From Christiangramia sabulilitoris (GTDB lineage: Bacteria > Bacteroidota > Bacteroidia > Flavobacteriales > Flavobacteriaceae), in NCBI RefSeq assembly GCF_007050985.1, contig NZ_VHSF01000001.1:124001-188000 (forward strand): a stretch of DNA of 64,000 nt. The letters run 5' to 3'. Below the pieces are notes generated by a model, which made no database searches, had not been told where the DNA came from, and was given only the letters and a program-made list of their open reading frames with translations. Below are positions 1 through 7,890 of the stretch, in pieces (position 1 is the stretch's first letter; every line of letters begins with the position of its first letter). The position numbers were made by a program, and so were the translations under genes.

Positions 1-606
1 TACGTTATGCAGGCCGATAAAGGCTCTAAGTTAAATATTGGTTTCAAAAGGAATGTAAGCCAGGAAGAATATCTTGAATATCTGGAGAAGGGTAAGATCG
101 TTGAATTACTGAATTTCGAAGAAGTACAAAAAGGGGATTCCGTTTTTATTAATACCGGTAAGGTTCACGCTATTGGAGGAGGTGTTTTGTTAGCTGAAAT
201 TCAGCAAACCTCAGATATTACCTATAGGATCTATGATTGGGACAGAGTGAATGAAAATGGACAGGGCAGGGAGCTACATACATCTCTTGCTCTGGATGCC
301 ATTGATTTTGAAAAGAAAGATGATTATCAACTCAATTATGAGAATAATACCAATTCTTCTGCAGAGATCGCTTCGTGTGAATACTTTACTACAAACTTTT
401 TACCAGTCCAGGGAAGTCTGACCAAAGACTATTCCAGCCTGGATTCTTTCGTGATCTATATGTGTGTTGATGGCGGTGCTAAAATTTCTATTGGAAATTA
501 TTCTGAAACGATCGAAAAAGGCCAGACGCTTTTAATCCCGGCTGCGGCAGAATATGTTCAAATAGAGGCTATAAAAGCGGAATTACTCGAGGTTTATATA
601 AAATAG
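1..606 (+). CDS. manA: Mannose-6-phosphate isomerase, class I, 5'-truncated by the window edge
   Basis: This is the C-terminal part of a ManA-type phosphomannose isomerase, the cytosolic zinc enzyme that interconverts mannose 6-phosphate and fructose 6-phosphate for GDP-mannose and glycan precursor supply. The frame is open to base 1, and the first ATG (base 7) is internal: the residues before and after it (YVMQAD) match the usual start of the metal-site region. About 201 codons are visible of the roughly 320 normal for the short Bacteroidota form. Family features present are the stretch HAIGGGVLLAEIQQTSD, which carries a metal-binding histidine and the conserved QQxSD segment, then YDWDR, and a C-terminal cupin-like domain. 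It converges with the aldo/keto reductase with three bases between. Confidence 0.93.
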   Translation, partial: YVMQADKGSKLNIGFKRNVSQEEYLEYLEKGKIVELLNFEEVQKGDSVFINTGKVHAIGGGVLLAEIQQTSDITYRIYDWDRVNENGQGRELHTSLALDAIDFEKKDDYQLNYENNTNSSAEIASCEYFTTNFLPVQGSLTKDYSSLDSFVIYMCVDGGAKISIGNYSETIEKGQTLLIPAAAEYVQIEAIKAELLEVYIK

Positions 607-609
607 GCT

Positions 610-1605
610 TTAATAGTTTAAAATAGAATCGATTTTATTCAATTCTTCTGTAGAGAATTCAATAATCTTTAAAGCATCAAGGTTGTCTTTAAGTTGAGAA
701 ACTTTGCTTACACCTACGAGAACCGAGGTAACCCGGGAATCCTTTAAAAGCCAGGCTACGGCCATTTGTGCCAGACTCTGGTCCCTGGAAATTGCTATTT
801 CATTCAATTCCTTTATCTGTTGCACTACCTCATTTGTAATCTGGGTTCTGTCCAGATAACTTCCCTGCCTGGACGCCCTGGAACCTTCTGGAATTCCATG
901 AAGGTATTTTGAAGTAAGTATACCTTGTTCCAAAGGAGAAAAAGCTATGCTTCCCACACCTGTTTCCTCAATTGTATCCAGTAAACCATTCTCTACCCAG
1001 CGGTCCATTAAATTATATCTTGGCTGATGAATAAGCAGAGGCGTTCCCAGTTCTTTGAGTATTTTGGCGGCTTTTGCCGTATCTTCTGCATTATATTGTG
1101 ATATTCCTACATAAAGTGCCTTTCCCTGCCGCACAATATGATCTAAAGCTCCCATTGTCTCTTCTAAAGGTGTGTTTGGATCGGGACGATGATGATAAAA
1201 TATATCCACATAATCTAATCCCATTCTTTTCAGGGATTGGTCAAGACTGGCAATGAGATATTTTCTTGATCCAAAATTACCGTAAGGCCCGGGCCACATA
1301 TCCCAACCGGCTTTCGTAGAAATTATCAACTCATCCCGGTAATTTTTAAAATCCTGCTGAAAAATTTTGCCAAAATTTGTTTCAGCTGAACCATAGGGCG
1401 GTCCATAATTATTCGCTAGGTCAAAATGGGTGATCCCGTTATTGAATGCAGTTTGAAGAATTTCTCTGGCATTGTCAAAATCGTCATGATCTCCAAAATT
1501 GTGCCATAGACCTAAAGAAAGAAGTGGCAATAAAATGCCGCTTTTTCCACATCGGCGATACTGCATTAGATCATAACGATCTTCTTTTGCATGATATAAT
1601 CCCAT
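610..1605 (-). CDS. Aldo/keto reductase, YghZ/Gpr-like
   Basis: A 331-residue NAD(P)H-dependent aldo/keto reductase of the TIM-barrel superfamily. The N-terminus (MQYRRCGKSGILLP, then LSLGLWHNFG) closely follows E. coli YghZ, which reduces L-glyceraldehyde 3-phosphate and methylglyoxal. The catalytic Tyr lies in LANNYGPPYGSAE, and YHHRPDP carries the following strand with the active-site histidine region. The C-terminal SVLVGVSKVSQLKDNL holds the cofactor-binding segment. The start at 1605 is an ATG and gives the family length. It seems to be transcribed alone. The substrate is inferred from YghZ similarity only. A role in aldehyde or methylglyoxal detoxification would fit the methylglyoxal synthase gene elsewhere in the window, but the two are 36 kb apart. 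Confidence 0.9.
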   Translation of the reverse strand: MGLYHAKEDRYDLMQYRRCGKSGILLPLLSLGLWHNFGDHDDFDNAREILQTAFNNGITHFDLANNYGPPYGSAETNFGKIFQQDFKNYRDELIISTKAGWDMWPGPYGNFGSRKYLIASLDQSLKRMGLDYVDIFYHHRPDPNTPLEETMGALDHIVRQGKALYVGISQYNAEDTAKAAKILKELGTPLLIHQPRYNLMDRWVENGLLDTIEETGVGSIAFSPLEQGILTSKYLHGIPEGSRASRQGSYLDRTQITNEVVQQIKELNEIAISRDQSLAQMAVAWLLKDSRVTSVLVGVSKVSQLKDNLDALKIIEFSTEELNKIDSILNY

Positions 1606-1668
1606 TGAATTCTAATTGAATCACGAATTTAAGGAAAACGCGACAGAGAAAATTATAAAAGAAGTGAG

Positions 1669-2127
1669 TTAATTCTTAATCAAAACGAGATTGGCCGTTG
1701 TACCGGTGGTATTGGCACCAAGGTTCAACCGAATTTCATCCCTGGTGGCAGAAATTACATCATAATTGTTGGTAAGCTCACCAAGTTTTCCTGCCGAACT
1801 GAAAAATATTTGAAAATCCACATCATTATAAGAGTCGAATTCATCTCCGGAATCATTATTAATTCTCCAGGTTCCGGCAACTTCCTCTGCTGCAGAAATG
1901 GCAAGTAGACTATTTTCATCCTCAAAATGAAAAACATAATCCACATAATTAGCAGTAATATCGGCACTGTTTAAGGTGTAATTGCTAATTTTCCACTCTC
2001 CTTGTTGTACAATTAAATTAAGTTCCCGGGCTTCAGCTTCAGAAAGTTCAATATCATCCCTGTCTGTATCGCAGGAAATGGATATGCAAAGCGATAAAAG
2101 AACAATTATAGTTTTCAATCTTCTCAT
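1669..2127 (-). CDS. Small predicted lipoprotein, function unknown
   Basis: A 152-residue protein with a typical lipoprotein signal: basic MRR, a hydrophobic stretch and the lipobox SISC, giving a mature N-terminal Cys followed by acidic residues (DTDRDD), the pattern linked to surface-exposed lipoproteins in Bacteroidota. The rest resembles small lipocalin-like lipoproteins of this phylum: a segment on a quantity being measured (VQQGEWKISNYTLNSADIT), alternating hydrophobic strands and a final TANLVLIKN. I do not recognise a named family with certainty. The gene lies 63 bases from the aldo/keto reductase start on the same strand and may share its transcript. Confidence 0.75.
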   Translation of the reverse strand: MRRLKTIIVLLSLCISISCDTDRDDIELSEAEARELNLIVQQGEWKISNYTLNSADITANYVDYVFHFEDENSLLAISAAEEVAGTWRINNDSGDEFDSYNDVDFQIFFSSAGKLGELTNNYDVISATRDEIRLNLGANTTGTTANLVLIKN

Positions 2128-2443
2128 AGGGTTGGAGATATGATTATTTCCTTAGGGGAACGTAAAGCTAAAAAACCTATTGTATTTAATTAAGGAAATT
2201 TTAAGAATTAACAGTATTGGGATGGCTGGAAAATAAATATTAAAAAAACGATTAAGGCTAGAATTTATAATGTACTAAAACAATATATCCCAAAAACCTT
2301 AACTCTATTTTAAAGGTATTGAGTTTTCTATTGACCTACCTTTGAACCAGGTACTAATAAATTTTATTTAAGGTCGCAGTTTTTAGGCTATGCTAAATTA
2401 TCTTCTTATTACGAAAAATTAAACCTATTGTTATTCCTTCAAA
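2128..2443. other. Intergenic AT-rich region between divergent small genes
   Basis: I see no open frame or RNA gene in these 316 bases. A -7-like box TACCTTTG lies at 2337-2344 on the + strand, about 100 bases before the next gene, with no recognisable -33 element at the usual 19-base spacing. Several A/T runs occur but no convincing hairpin. Confidence 0.5.
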
Positions 2444-2671
2444 ATGCAACTAGTTACTATTTCTAAATCTGGCGAAAACTATCATATCAAGGCATTGCAT
2501 CCTATAAAATTATTTGGTTCAGTCATATTTTCGAGGACCAGAAGTTATTATTTTTCCGAGGATGAAAATGATTGGTTCGTTTTATCTACCGATAAACGGG
2601 TTTCTTCGAAAAAGAAGAAGAAACTAAATAGATGGCTAAAAGATCATCAAAAATTCATTGAAAAGTTTTAA
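2444..2671 (+). CDS. Small conserved-looking protein of unknown function (75 aa)
   Basis: A 75-residue cytosolic protein with no signal peptide or membrane segment. It looks like two or three short beta strands (QLVTISKSGENYHIKA, then LFGSVIFSRTRSYYFSEDENDWFVLS) followed by a strongly basic helix (KRVSSKKKKKLNRWLKDHQKFIEKF). The basic tail could bind nucleic acid or phospholipid head groups, but that is speculation. It starts at an ATG and stands alone with long AT-rich flanks. Clean composition and ordered structure favour a real gene over a chance frame; no family is recognised. Confidence 0.55.
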   Translation: MQLVTISKSGENYHIKALHPIKLFGSVIFSRTRSYYFSEDENDWFVLSTDKRVSSKKKKKLNRWLKDHQKFIEKF

Positions 2672-3234
2672 GCTTTTTTTTAGAAAAAATGTATATTTAG
2701 CATATAAATAGTTGAGTGTCAGTCTACACGAAACTATGATTCCCTACATTTTACTCCAGATCAAAATATTGAATTATTAAAAATTGATATTTATGGATTC
2801 TCAGACAAAAAGGGAAGATCAGGTGAAATTTGTGATTTTTGTCATTAGCATTCTTCTTATAATTTTCATAACGATACTGGATTAAAAATCTGGTTTTATT
2901 GGATTACATACCATCATTATCCGTTCAGATATTTCTCTATTCTATGGATAAAAAATTATATTTTCCAATTTAATCAATATTGCCCTCCGTGTGTATTGGC
3001 TAATATATTTGTTCCTACTCACAATAAAACTCCGTTCCAGCTTTTTAGCGCAAAGAGTTACCCAAAGCATATGTCATTTAGTTTAATTCCTTAAACCACT
3101 TATCACGAGGGCTGCAAAAGAATTGACATAATCTCCGTATTTAGCTAAAGTTACTATAAAGTTTTTCTAAAAATTTAGTCAGAAAATCAATTTCCTATAA
3201 CTTTAATCTGATTAATTAACCAAAAAATCTTCAA
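2672..3234. other. Long AT-rich intergenic region
   Basis: A 563-base stretch holding only one possible very short gene (2793-2885, listed separately). A -7-like box TATATTTG occurs at 3004-3011, more than 200 bases before the next start codon. I find no tRNA, clear terminator or repeat here. A small RNA cannot be excluded. Confidence 0.45.
2793..2885 (+). CDS. Possible 30-residue single-pass membrane peptide
   Basis: ATG at 2793 opens a 30-codon frame: a charged N-terminus (MDSQTKREDQVK) followed by a continuous hydrophobic run of about 17 residues (FVIFVISILLIIFITIL) ending in Asp and a TAA stop. The layout is that of a small N-in single-pass membrane protein. No good ribosome binding site is visible, and AT-rich DNA readily yields Ile/Phe/Leu-rich frames, so this may be chance. 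Confidence 0.3.
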   Translation: MDSQTKREDQVKFVIFVISILLIIFITILD

Positions 3235-4017
3235 ATGAGTAATAAAAAGGAAAATTTTGCACGATTTGGTATGGCCGCTAAGGGAGCAGTTTATTGTTTG
3301 ATTGGTGTTCTAACAGCTTTGGCAGCTTTCGGTCAGGGTGGGGAGCAAACAGGTGGTAAGGGCGCAATGCAATACCTCGCCCAGCAATCTTATGGCCAGA
3401 TCTTATTAGCCATATTAGGTATAGGACTTTTAGGTTACGTCTTCTGGAGAATGTACCAGGTATTTGCTAATCCAAAGGGATTGGATGACGATGCCAAGGG
3501 TTACGGTAAAAGAATTGCATATTTTATTAGTGGTATAATCTATGGTGGATTTGCTTTTTATGCTTTCAAATTAGCCTTTGGCAGTAATTCTGGTAGCTCG
3601 GGATCCATGATGGGATCGTTAATGTCTGGTTCAAATGGCGATACTATTGCAATAATCATTGGGATTGGTATGGCCATCAAAGCTATTTATGATTTGTACA
3701 GGGCTTATTCCAATAAATTCCGTGAAGAAGTAGAGGAGGCAGGGATGGATGAAAAAGAGCAGAAACTATTGATAAATGCCGGTAAATTCGGGCATACCTC
3801 AAGGGGAGCAGTAATAGGACTTATGGCTTACTTAACCCTTCAATCTGGTTTAGCCAGTGGAAGTAAAGTTAGTACTCAAACCGATGCTTTCAGTTACATT
3901 CAAAATGAATTTGGATCTATTGTACTGGGAATTGTAGCAATTGGTTTTGTAGGATACGGGGTGTATATGTTTATCAAAGCTAAACACCCGGCTATTAGTG
4001 TCGCCAGCCTAAGGTAA
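3235..4017 (+). CDS. DUF1206 family membrane protein
   Basis: A 260-residue inner-membrane protein with about six hydrophobic segments arranged as three repeats of a two-helix unit. The repeats show as FGMAAKGAVYCLIGVLTALAAF near residue 10, a central DTIAIIIGIGMAIKAIYDLYRA near residue 135, and GHTSRGAVIGLMAYLTLQ near residue 185. Each has an aromatic/Arg-Gly start typical of DUF1206, and each ends in YxFWRMYQxF or GYGVYMFIKAK type motifs. The biochemical function of the family is not established. It sits alone between long non-coding DNA and a strong terminator, so it is probably its own transcript. Confidence 0.85.
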   Translation: MSNKKENFARFGMAAKGAVYCLIGVLTALAAFGQGGEQTGGKGAMQYLAQQSYGQILLAILGIGLLGYVFWRMYQVFANPKGLDDDAKGYGKRIAYFISGIIYGGFAFYAFKLAFGSNSGSSGSMMGSLMSGSNGDTIAIIIGIGMAIKAIYDLYRAYSNKFREEVEEAGMDEKEQKLLINAGKFGHTSRGAVIGLMAYLTLQSGLASGSKVSTQTDAFSYIQNEFGSIVLGIVAIGFVGYGVYMFIKAKHPAISVASLR

Positions 4018-4037
4018 TTTTGAATTAATAAATTAAT

Positions 4038-4068
4038 AAGCCCCTGAAATTTTCTTCAGGGGCTTTAT
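4038..4068. terminator. Bidirectional intrinsic terminator
   Basis: A perfect 11-base stem (aagcccctgaa at 4038-4048, ttcaggggctt at 4055-4065) with a 6-base loop and T-rich flanks on both sides. It lies between the convergent DUF1206 gene and the histidine kinase gene and reaches the kinase stop codon. Confidence 0.85.
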
Positions 4069-6086
4069 TTATGGTCAGAATTATCACTGGGTATTAAAAC
4101 GTCAAAATCGGTTTCGTTTAAGCCATCAATAATTCTTTTGAACTCTTCTTCAGTTTTATTGATTTTGATTTGTAGATCTGCCTGGTCACAATCCTTATTC
4201 TCAAGTAATTCCTGGCACTCCCGTAAAAGTTCAACTATTTTATTTGACTGAATATAATATACAGACATCGTGCTTTTATGTATGAGATCTGCAATTCCAT
4301 CCGGTTTTTTTTGATCTGTGGCAATTCTGAAATCATTCAGATAATCTTTAAAGGATTCTGCTGTATTCAGCACAAATTTTCTCAAAAATTCCGGTTTGTT
4401 CAGGGTCATTTTCACAAAACGGGATAGGTCGAAAGATTTTTCACTAGAGGCTGTGTTATTGCAGGCTAGATCAGCTGAATCCTGCAATTCCTCTTCAGAC
4501 CGAATCGTGATCGGCATGTTTGGGCGAGTCTTTATATAATGAGAAAGAACCTTATACAGATCGTCGGGACCAAACGGTTTGCTTATAAAATCATTAATGC
4601 CAACCCGGTCAAGTTGCGACTGTACATTTTCCCTGCTTGTAGCAGATAAGGCCAGGATGGCCGGTTGATCTTTTAGTTTAAGATTCCTGATTTCAAGCGC
4701 CGCATCGAAACCATTGAGAATAGGCATATTGAGATCCATAAGGATCACGTTATATTTTGTTGATTTAACTGCCTCTATAGCTTTCTTTCCATTCCTCGCT
4801 GTATCAAATTTTATTTGCCATTCCTTAAGGTATTCAGAAATGATAAAAATGTTTACAGGATTATCTTCTACCACCAGCACTCTAACTGAATCCAGGTCAT
4901 CGCTATCTAAATGTTCAAATATTTGTCTGGCTTTAGCATTGGCAGAATCATAGACCTTATATTGAATTTGAAAACTAAATTCTGAACCTATCCCGGTTTG
5001 ACTTTTAACACTAATCTTACTATCATGGAGCTCCAGAAGTTTCTGGCTTATACTTAAACCTAAACCGGTTCCTCCAATTTCCAGATTTGTATCATAGCTG
5101 GCCTGGGAAAATTCCTGAAAAATAGTGTCTAATTTATCTTTAGGAATTCCAATGCCTGTGTCGATGACCCGAAATTCAAGATCGATATAATTACTATCAA
5201 TTTCCATTAAATGGACAACAAGTCTGATATAACCTTCACTGGTAAACTTAATGGCATTGCCAATGAGATTGGTAAGTACCTGATTCAATTTTATTGGATC
5301 ACCGGTAACATAGTCTGGGATATCGCTGTCCAGTTCTGCAGAAAGCTCAACCCCTTTTTCCTTACATTTTAATTCAAAAGTATGAATCAGACTATCAATA
5401 AGAGTTTGTATGGAAAAGGACTTTTTCTCCAACTTCATTTGTTGCGCCTCGAGCTTACTAAGGTCTAACAGGTTATTAACAAGGCTTAAGAGATTCCCTG
5501 ATGAAATTTTTAAGATTTCTGTGTATTCACGCTGCCTGGCATTAAGGGAAGTATTACTTAATAAATTTCCTATTCCTAATATGGCATTTAATGGAGTCCT
5601 GATCTCATGACTTATAGTAGCCAGAAAATCTGCCTTAGCCCTGGTAGCTTTTTCTGCTCTTTGTTTAGATTTTAGTAACTCCTGTTCATATTTCTTCCTG
5701 TCTGCAATATCAAATATGGTGGCCAGATATATATTGTTTTCTATCGTACTACCTTTAATTTCTTTAACATTGATGAGGGCTGGAAATGTAGTCCTGTCTT
5801 TCTTTCTGATCTCAAAATTGATCTCATTAGCGAAACCCTGAATTCTAATTAATGGGAAAAAGTGTGTTTCAAAAAAGATTTTTCCGCCAATTGTAAAAAG
5901 ATCCTGAACTTTTACCACATCTATGATTTCTTCGCGTTTGTAACCAAGCCAGTTTAAAAGAGTAGCATTTAAGTTGTATATAATTCCCGTATTCGTGAAT
6001 GATATATAACCGCAGGGAGCTTCATGGTACAACTCCTCTGCAGATTCATGTACTTTTAAATTGCTATTTTTTTCTATATTCTCCAT
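4065..6086 (-). CDS. PAS hybrid sensor histidine kinase with receiver and Hpt domains
   Basis: A 673-residue multi-domain signalling protein with no membrane segment, so probably cytosolic. In order: a PAS domain (about 15-130), HisKA with phospho-acceptor His160 in FLATISHEIRTPLN, and HATPase with N-box Asn277, G1 DTGIGIP (309-315) and G2 GGTGLGL (338-344). Then comes a receiver domain (400-518) with acidic residues near 407, phospho-acceptor Asp451 in MDLNMP and Lys503. Last is a C-terminal Hpt-like helical domain with His603 as the likely relay residue. Its ATG overlaps the TAA of the upstream RsbQ-like hydrolase by one base, so the two are translationally coupled. No DNA-binding output is attached, so a separate regulator should receive the phosphate. 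The PAS ligand may be supplied or modified by the hydrolase, as argued in the findings. Confidence 0.93.
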   Translation of the reverse strand: MENIEKNSNLKVHESAEELYHEAPCGYISFTNTGIIYNLNATLLNWLGYKREEIIDVVKVQDLFTIGGKIFFETHFFPLIRIQGFANEINFEIRKKDRTTFPALINVKEIKGSTIENNIYLATIFDIADRKKYEQELLKSKQRAEKATRAKADFLATISHEIRTPLNAILGIGNLLSNTSLNARQREYTEILKISSGNLLSLVNNLLDLSKLEAQQMKLEKKSFSIQTLIDSLIHTFELKCKEKGVELSAELDSDIPDYVTGDPIKLNQVLTNLIGNAIKFTSEGYIRLVVHLMEIDSNYIDLEFRVIDTGIGIPKDKLDTIFQEFSQASYDTNLEIGGTGLGLSISQKLLELHDSKISVKSQTGIGSEFSFQIQYKVYDSANAKARQIFEHLDSDDLDSVRVLVVEDNPVNIFIISEYLKEWQIKFDTARNGKKAIEAVKSTKYNVILMDLNMPILNGFDAALEIRNLKLKDQPAILALSATSRENVQSQLDRVGINDFISKPFGPDDLYKVLSHYIKTRPNMPITIRSEEELQDSADLACNNTASSEKSFDLSRFVKMTLNKPEFLRKFVLNTAESFKDYLNDFRIATDQKKPDGIADLIHKSTMSVYYIQSNKIVELLRECQELLENKDCDQADLQIKINKTEEEFKRIIDGLNETDFDVLIPSDNSDHK

Positions 6087-6904
6087 TAATCAGCCTCCTC
6101 TAAATAAGTCTTGATCGCCTCTATGGTAGCCTCTGGAGCGCTCAGATTGGGACAATGCCCGGTGGCATTTATTATTCTAAAACTACTGTTCTCAGTATTA
6201 TTGTAAACGTATTCACCTACTTCCAGGGGTGCGATAACATCTTGCTGGCACTGAATGATGAGCGTAGGAGTTTTCAATTTTTTTAAATCATCCCGGTTAT
6301 CACCATAAAACGTTACCCTCGCAAAATGTTTTGCGATTTCAGGATTAGTGCGGCAAAAGCTGTTGGTTAGTTCCTCACCTAACTCTGGTTTCTCTTCATT
6401 TCCCATAATTACCGGTGCCATTTGCGATGCCCAGCCAAGGTAATTACTTTCAAGAGCTTCTATTAGTTGCTCAATATCTTCCTGCTCAAAACCGCCTTTA
6501 TAGCCATTATTATTTATATAACATGGAGAGGGCCCAACCATAATGATATTGGAAAATATAGCGGGATTAGAGTTGGCCGCAAGTACCGCGATCATAGCAC
6601 TAACCGAATGGCCTACTAGGATTACATCCTTTAAATCCAGGGCATGGCATATTTCAAGAATATCATCTGCATAGCCCTGTAAACTATCATATTTTTCTTT
6701 ATTGTAATAAGACTCTTCAGAGTTACCTGCACCCACATGATCAAATAGAATCACCTTATAATCATCCAGAAACGCTGGAAAAACATATCTCCACATATTC
6801 TGATCGCAACCATATCCATGGGCGAAAATTATTGGTCGATTACCTTTACCTTTTACAGATACATTATTACGCTTAAGAACCTCCTGGTTGTTTGGTGTAG
6901 ACAT
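6086..6904 (-). CDS. RsbQ-like alpha/beta hydrolase
   Basis: A 272-residue alpha/beta hydrolase that, as I recall that sequence, follows B. subtilis RsbQ almost throughout: FAHGYGCDQNMW, VILFDHVGAGNSE, VGHSVSAMI, VMVGPSPCY, ALESNYLGWASQ, SFCRTNPEIAKHFA and TGHCPNLS. The catalytic triad is Ser100 (GHS), Asp222 (CQQDVIAP) and His250 (TGHCPN), numbered from the ATG at 6904. A longer reading from a TTG at 6925 would place the start codon inside a TAAATTTG promoter box, and the ATG start also gives RsbQ-like length. RsbQ works with the PAS phosphatase RsbP in energy-stress signalling, and plant D14/KAI2 receptors share its fold. Here the partner is a PAS histidine kinase overlapping by one base. 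Confidence 0.92.
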   Translation of the reverse strand: MSTPNNQEVLKRNNVSVKGKGNRPIIFAHGYGCDQNMWRYVFPAFLDDYKVILFDHVGAGNSEESYYNKEKYDSLQGYADDILEICHALDLKDVILVGHSVSAMIAVLAANSNPAIFSNIIMVGPSPCYINNNGYKGGFEQEDIEQLIEALESNYLGWASQMAPVIMGNEEKPELGEELTNSFCRTNPEIAKHFARVTFYGDNRDDLKKLKTPTLIIQCQQDVIAPLEVGEYVYNNTENSSFRIINATGHCPNLSAPEATIEAIKTYLEEAD

Positions 6905-6922
6905 AGCAGATAGTTTAGTGTT

Positions 6923-6930
6923 CAAATTTA
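6923..6930 (-). promoter_or_regulatory. -7 promoter box of the RsbQ-like/kinase unit
   Basis: On the minus strand the bases read TAAATTTG, matching the Bacteroidota -7 consensus TAnnTTTG. It lies 18 bases before the ATG at 6904, which gives a short leader. No good -33 TTTG is found at 19-base spacing. Confidence 0.5.
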
Positions 6931-7221
6931 CGGCTTTTCCTCCAGCTTCGATCTAACTGCTGTATTTACAAAGAGGATATAAGTCGGAAATATATATAAA
7001 AAGATTGGTTTGAAAATGATTTGGAAACCGTACTAGTCAAAAAGACTACTATTATATTTAATTGGGTTAATAATGAAGTTAATGAGGTAAAAAATCCTAT
7101 TAATTAGAAGCGTTATGAACTTACACTTAAGAAGAATAAATCAATAATCTGAAGCGGGGAGAAATTACGAAGAACAGAGGATGACTATAGCTACTGTCGT
7201 TTATGATTTTCAGTATAGGAC
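6931..7221. other. Intergenic region, no gene seen
   Basis: These 291 bases between the hydrolase promoter and the tRNA 3' region hold no plausible frame and no RNA structure I can support. Confidence 0.5.
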
Positions 7222-7258
7222 ATTAAAAAAGCCTAACATGAAAAAATGTAAGGCTTTT
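7222..7258 (-). terminator. Intrinsic terminator at the end of the duplicated tRNA region
   Basis: A hairpin with arms aagcctaacat (about 7229-7239) and atgtaaggctt (about 7246-7256), one mismatch, followed on the minus strand by a run of six T. It would stop leftward transcripts that pass the tRNA terminators. A weaker form of the same hairpin stands at about 7488-7516 in the second repeat copy. Confidence 0.65.
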
Positions 7259-7444
7259 GTAGGGTTGGCATGATTACCTCCTTTTGATCGGTGGTCCTGA
7301 GATAAGGATTGTTCCTCATTAAAATCCAATCGGCCGTTACCATCTGTCTATTTTGTTTGTGTCCCATCAGAATAAAACATCGATTTTCTCCAAAAAAAAA
7401 TCCAACCACGTTGTCTGATTGGATTTTTATGGTCGGGGTGGCAG
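7241..7444. repeat. Direct repeat copy 1 (tRNA-Pro 3' flank)
   Basis: Copy 1 of a direct repeat whose second copy is exactly 260 bases to the right (7501-7704). I count about 15 mismatches and no gaps over 204 bases. It contains the terminator hairpin downstream of tRNA-Pro and the last bases of the tRNA 3' end, where the similarity breaks at the T-arm. Confidence 0.85.
7392..7427 (-). terminator. tRNA-type intrinsic terminator, duplicated copy
   Basis: Minus-strand hairpin made from tccaacca (7401-7408) and tgattgga (7416-7423), with a nine-base T tract after it. It is the copy of the terminator behind tRNA-Pro and now sits behind the tRNA remnant. Confidence 0.7.
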
Positions 7445-7469
7445 TCCCGAAGCATCGGGAGAACCTGCA
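7430..7469 (-). pseudogene. tRNA-Pro 3'-end remnant interrupted by a 16-base palindrome
   Basis: The minus strand carries the tRNA-Pro acceptor 3' strand, discriminator and CCA (7430-7440) and part of the T-stem. The five T-arm bases gattc seen in the intact gene are replaced by the palindrome TCCCGAAGCATCGGGA (7445-7460), after which gaacctgc resumes. The anticodon arm, D-arm and 5' acceptor strand are absent, so this cannot be a working tRNA. Confidence 0.75.
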
Positions 7470-7500
7470 CATTTTTTTTAGAAATAAAAAACCTCAAATG

Positions 7501-7704
7501 AAATAATGCAAGGCTTTTGTAGGGTTGGCGTGATTACCTCCTTTTGGTCGGTGATCCTGAGTTTGGGGTTGTTTCTCAATAAAATCCAATCGGGCGTTGC
7601 CATCTGTCTATTTTGTTTGTGTCCCATCAGAATAAAACATCGATTTTCTCCAAAAAAAAATCCAACCACGTTGTGTGATTGGATTTATATGGTCGGGGTG
7701 GCAG
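7501..7704. repeat. Direct repeat copy 2 (tRNA-Pro 3' flank)
   Basis: Copy 2 of the 204-base direct repeat, the one still joined to the intact tRNA-Pro. The arrangement looks like a tandem duplication of the tRNA 3' half and flank, with later loss of the rest of the second tRNA. Confidence 0.85.
7652..7687 (-). terminator. Intrinsic terminator of the tRNA-Ser/tRNA-Pro unit
   Basis: Minus strand: stem from tccaacca (7661-7668) and tgattgga (7676-7683) extended by A/T pairs, then a tract of nine T. It begins three bases after the CCA end of tRNA-Pro. Confidence 0.85.
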
Positions 7705-7767
7705 GATTCGAACCTGCGGCCTCCTGCTCCCAAAGCAGGCGCGATAACCGGGCTACGCTACACCCCG
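7690..7767 (-). tRNA. tRNA-Pro (anticodon TGG)
   Basis: Read on the minus strand, the acceptor stem CGGGGTG pairs with CACCCCG, and the discriminator A is followed by a gene-encoded CCA (7690-7692). The anticodon loop TTTGGGA is closed by CCTGC/GCAGG and gives TGG. The T-arm reads GCAGGTTCGAATCCTGC. A 5' terminal C1-G72 pair is typical of bacterial tRNA-Pro. It lies 123 bases downstream of tRNA-Ser and shares its terminator. Confidence 0.97.
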
Positions 7768-7890
7768 AAAAAATTATTTTTAGCCATGTCCGATCCAAAT
7801 TGCTTTTAAAAAGCAGCCGGGAAGCGGAGGGGATTTATCCTGATCTTTCTGGCTGAAAGAGAGAATAAAACCCACAGACTAAAAACTTTG

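Noticed and set aside
6905-6925. TTG start at 6925 for the RsbQ-like gene
   Set aside because: It would lie inside the TAAATTTG promoter box, and the ATG at 6904 gives the length of known RsbQ.
7430-7704. Possible integration site (attL/attR) at the tRNA-Pro 3' end
   Set aside because: The repeats extend 190 bases past the tRNA and enclose only about 56 bases of other DNA, with no integrase gene, so tandem duplication explains it better.
7233-7856. Three open frames over the tRNA region that translate to VGVAGFEPAAS-like proteins
   Set aside because: They are translations of tRNA-Pro, its duplicated 3' flank and terminators; such frames are a common database artefact.
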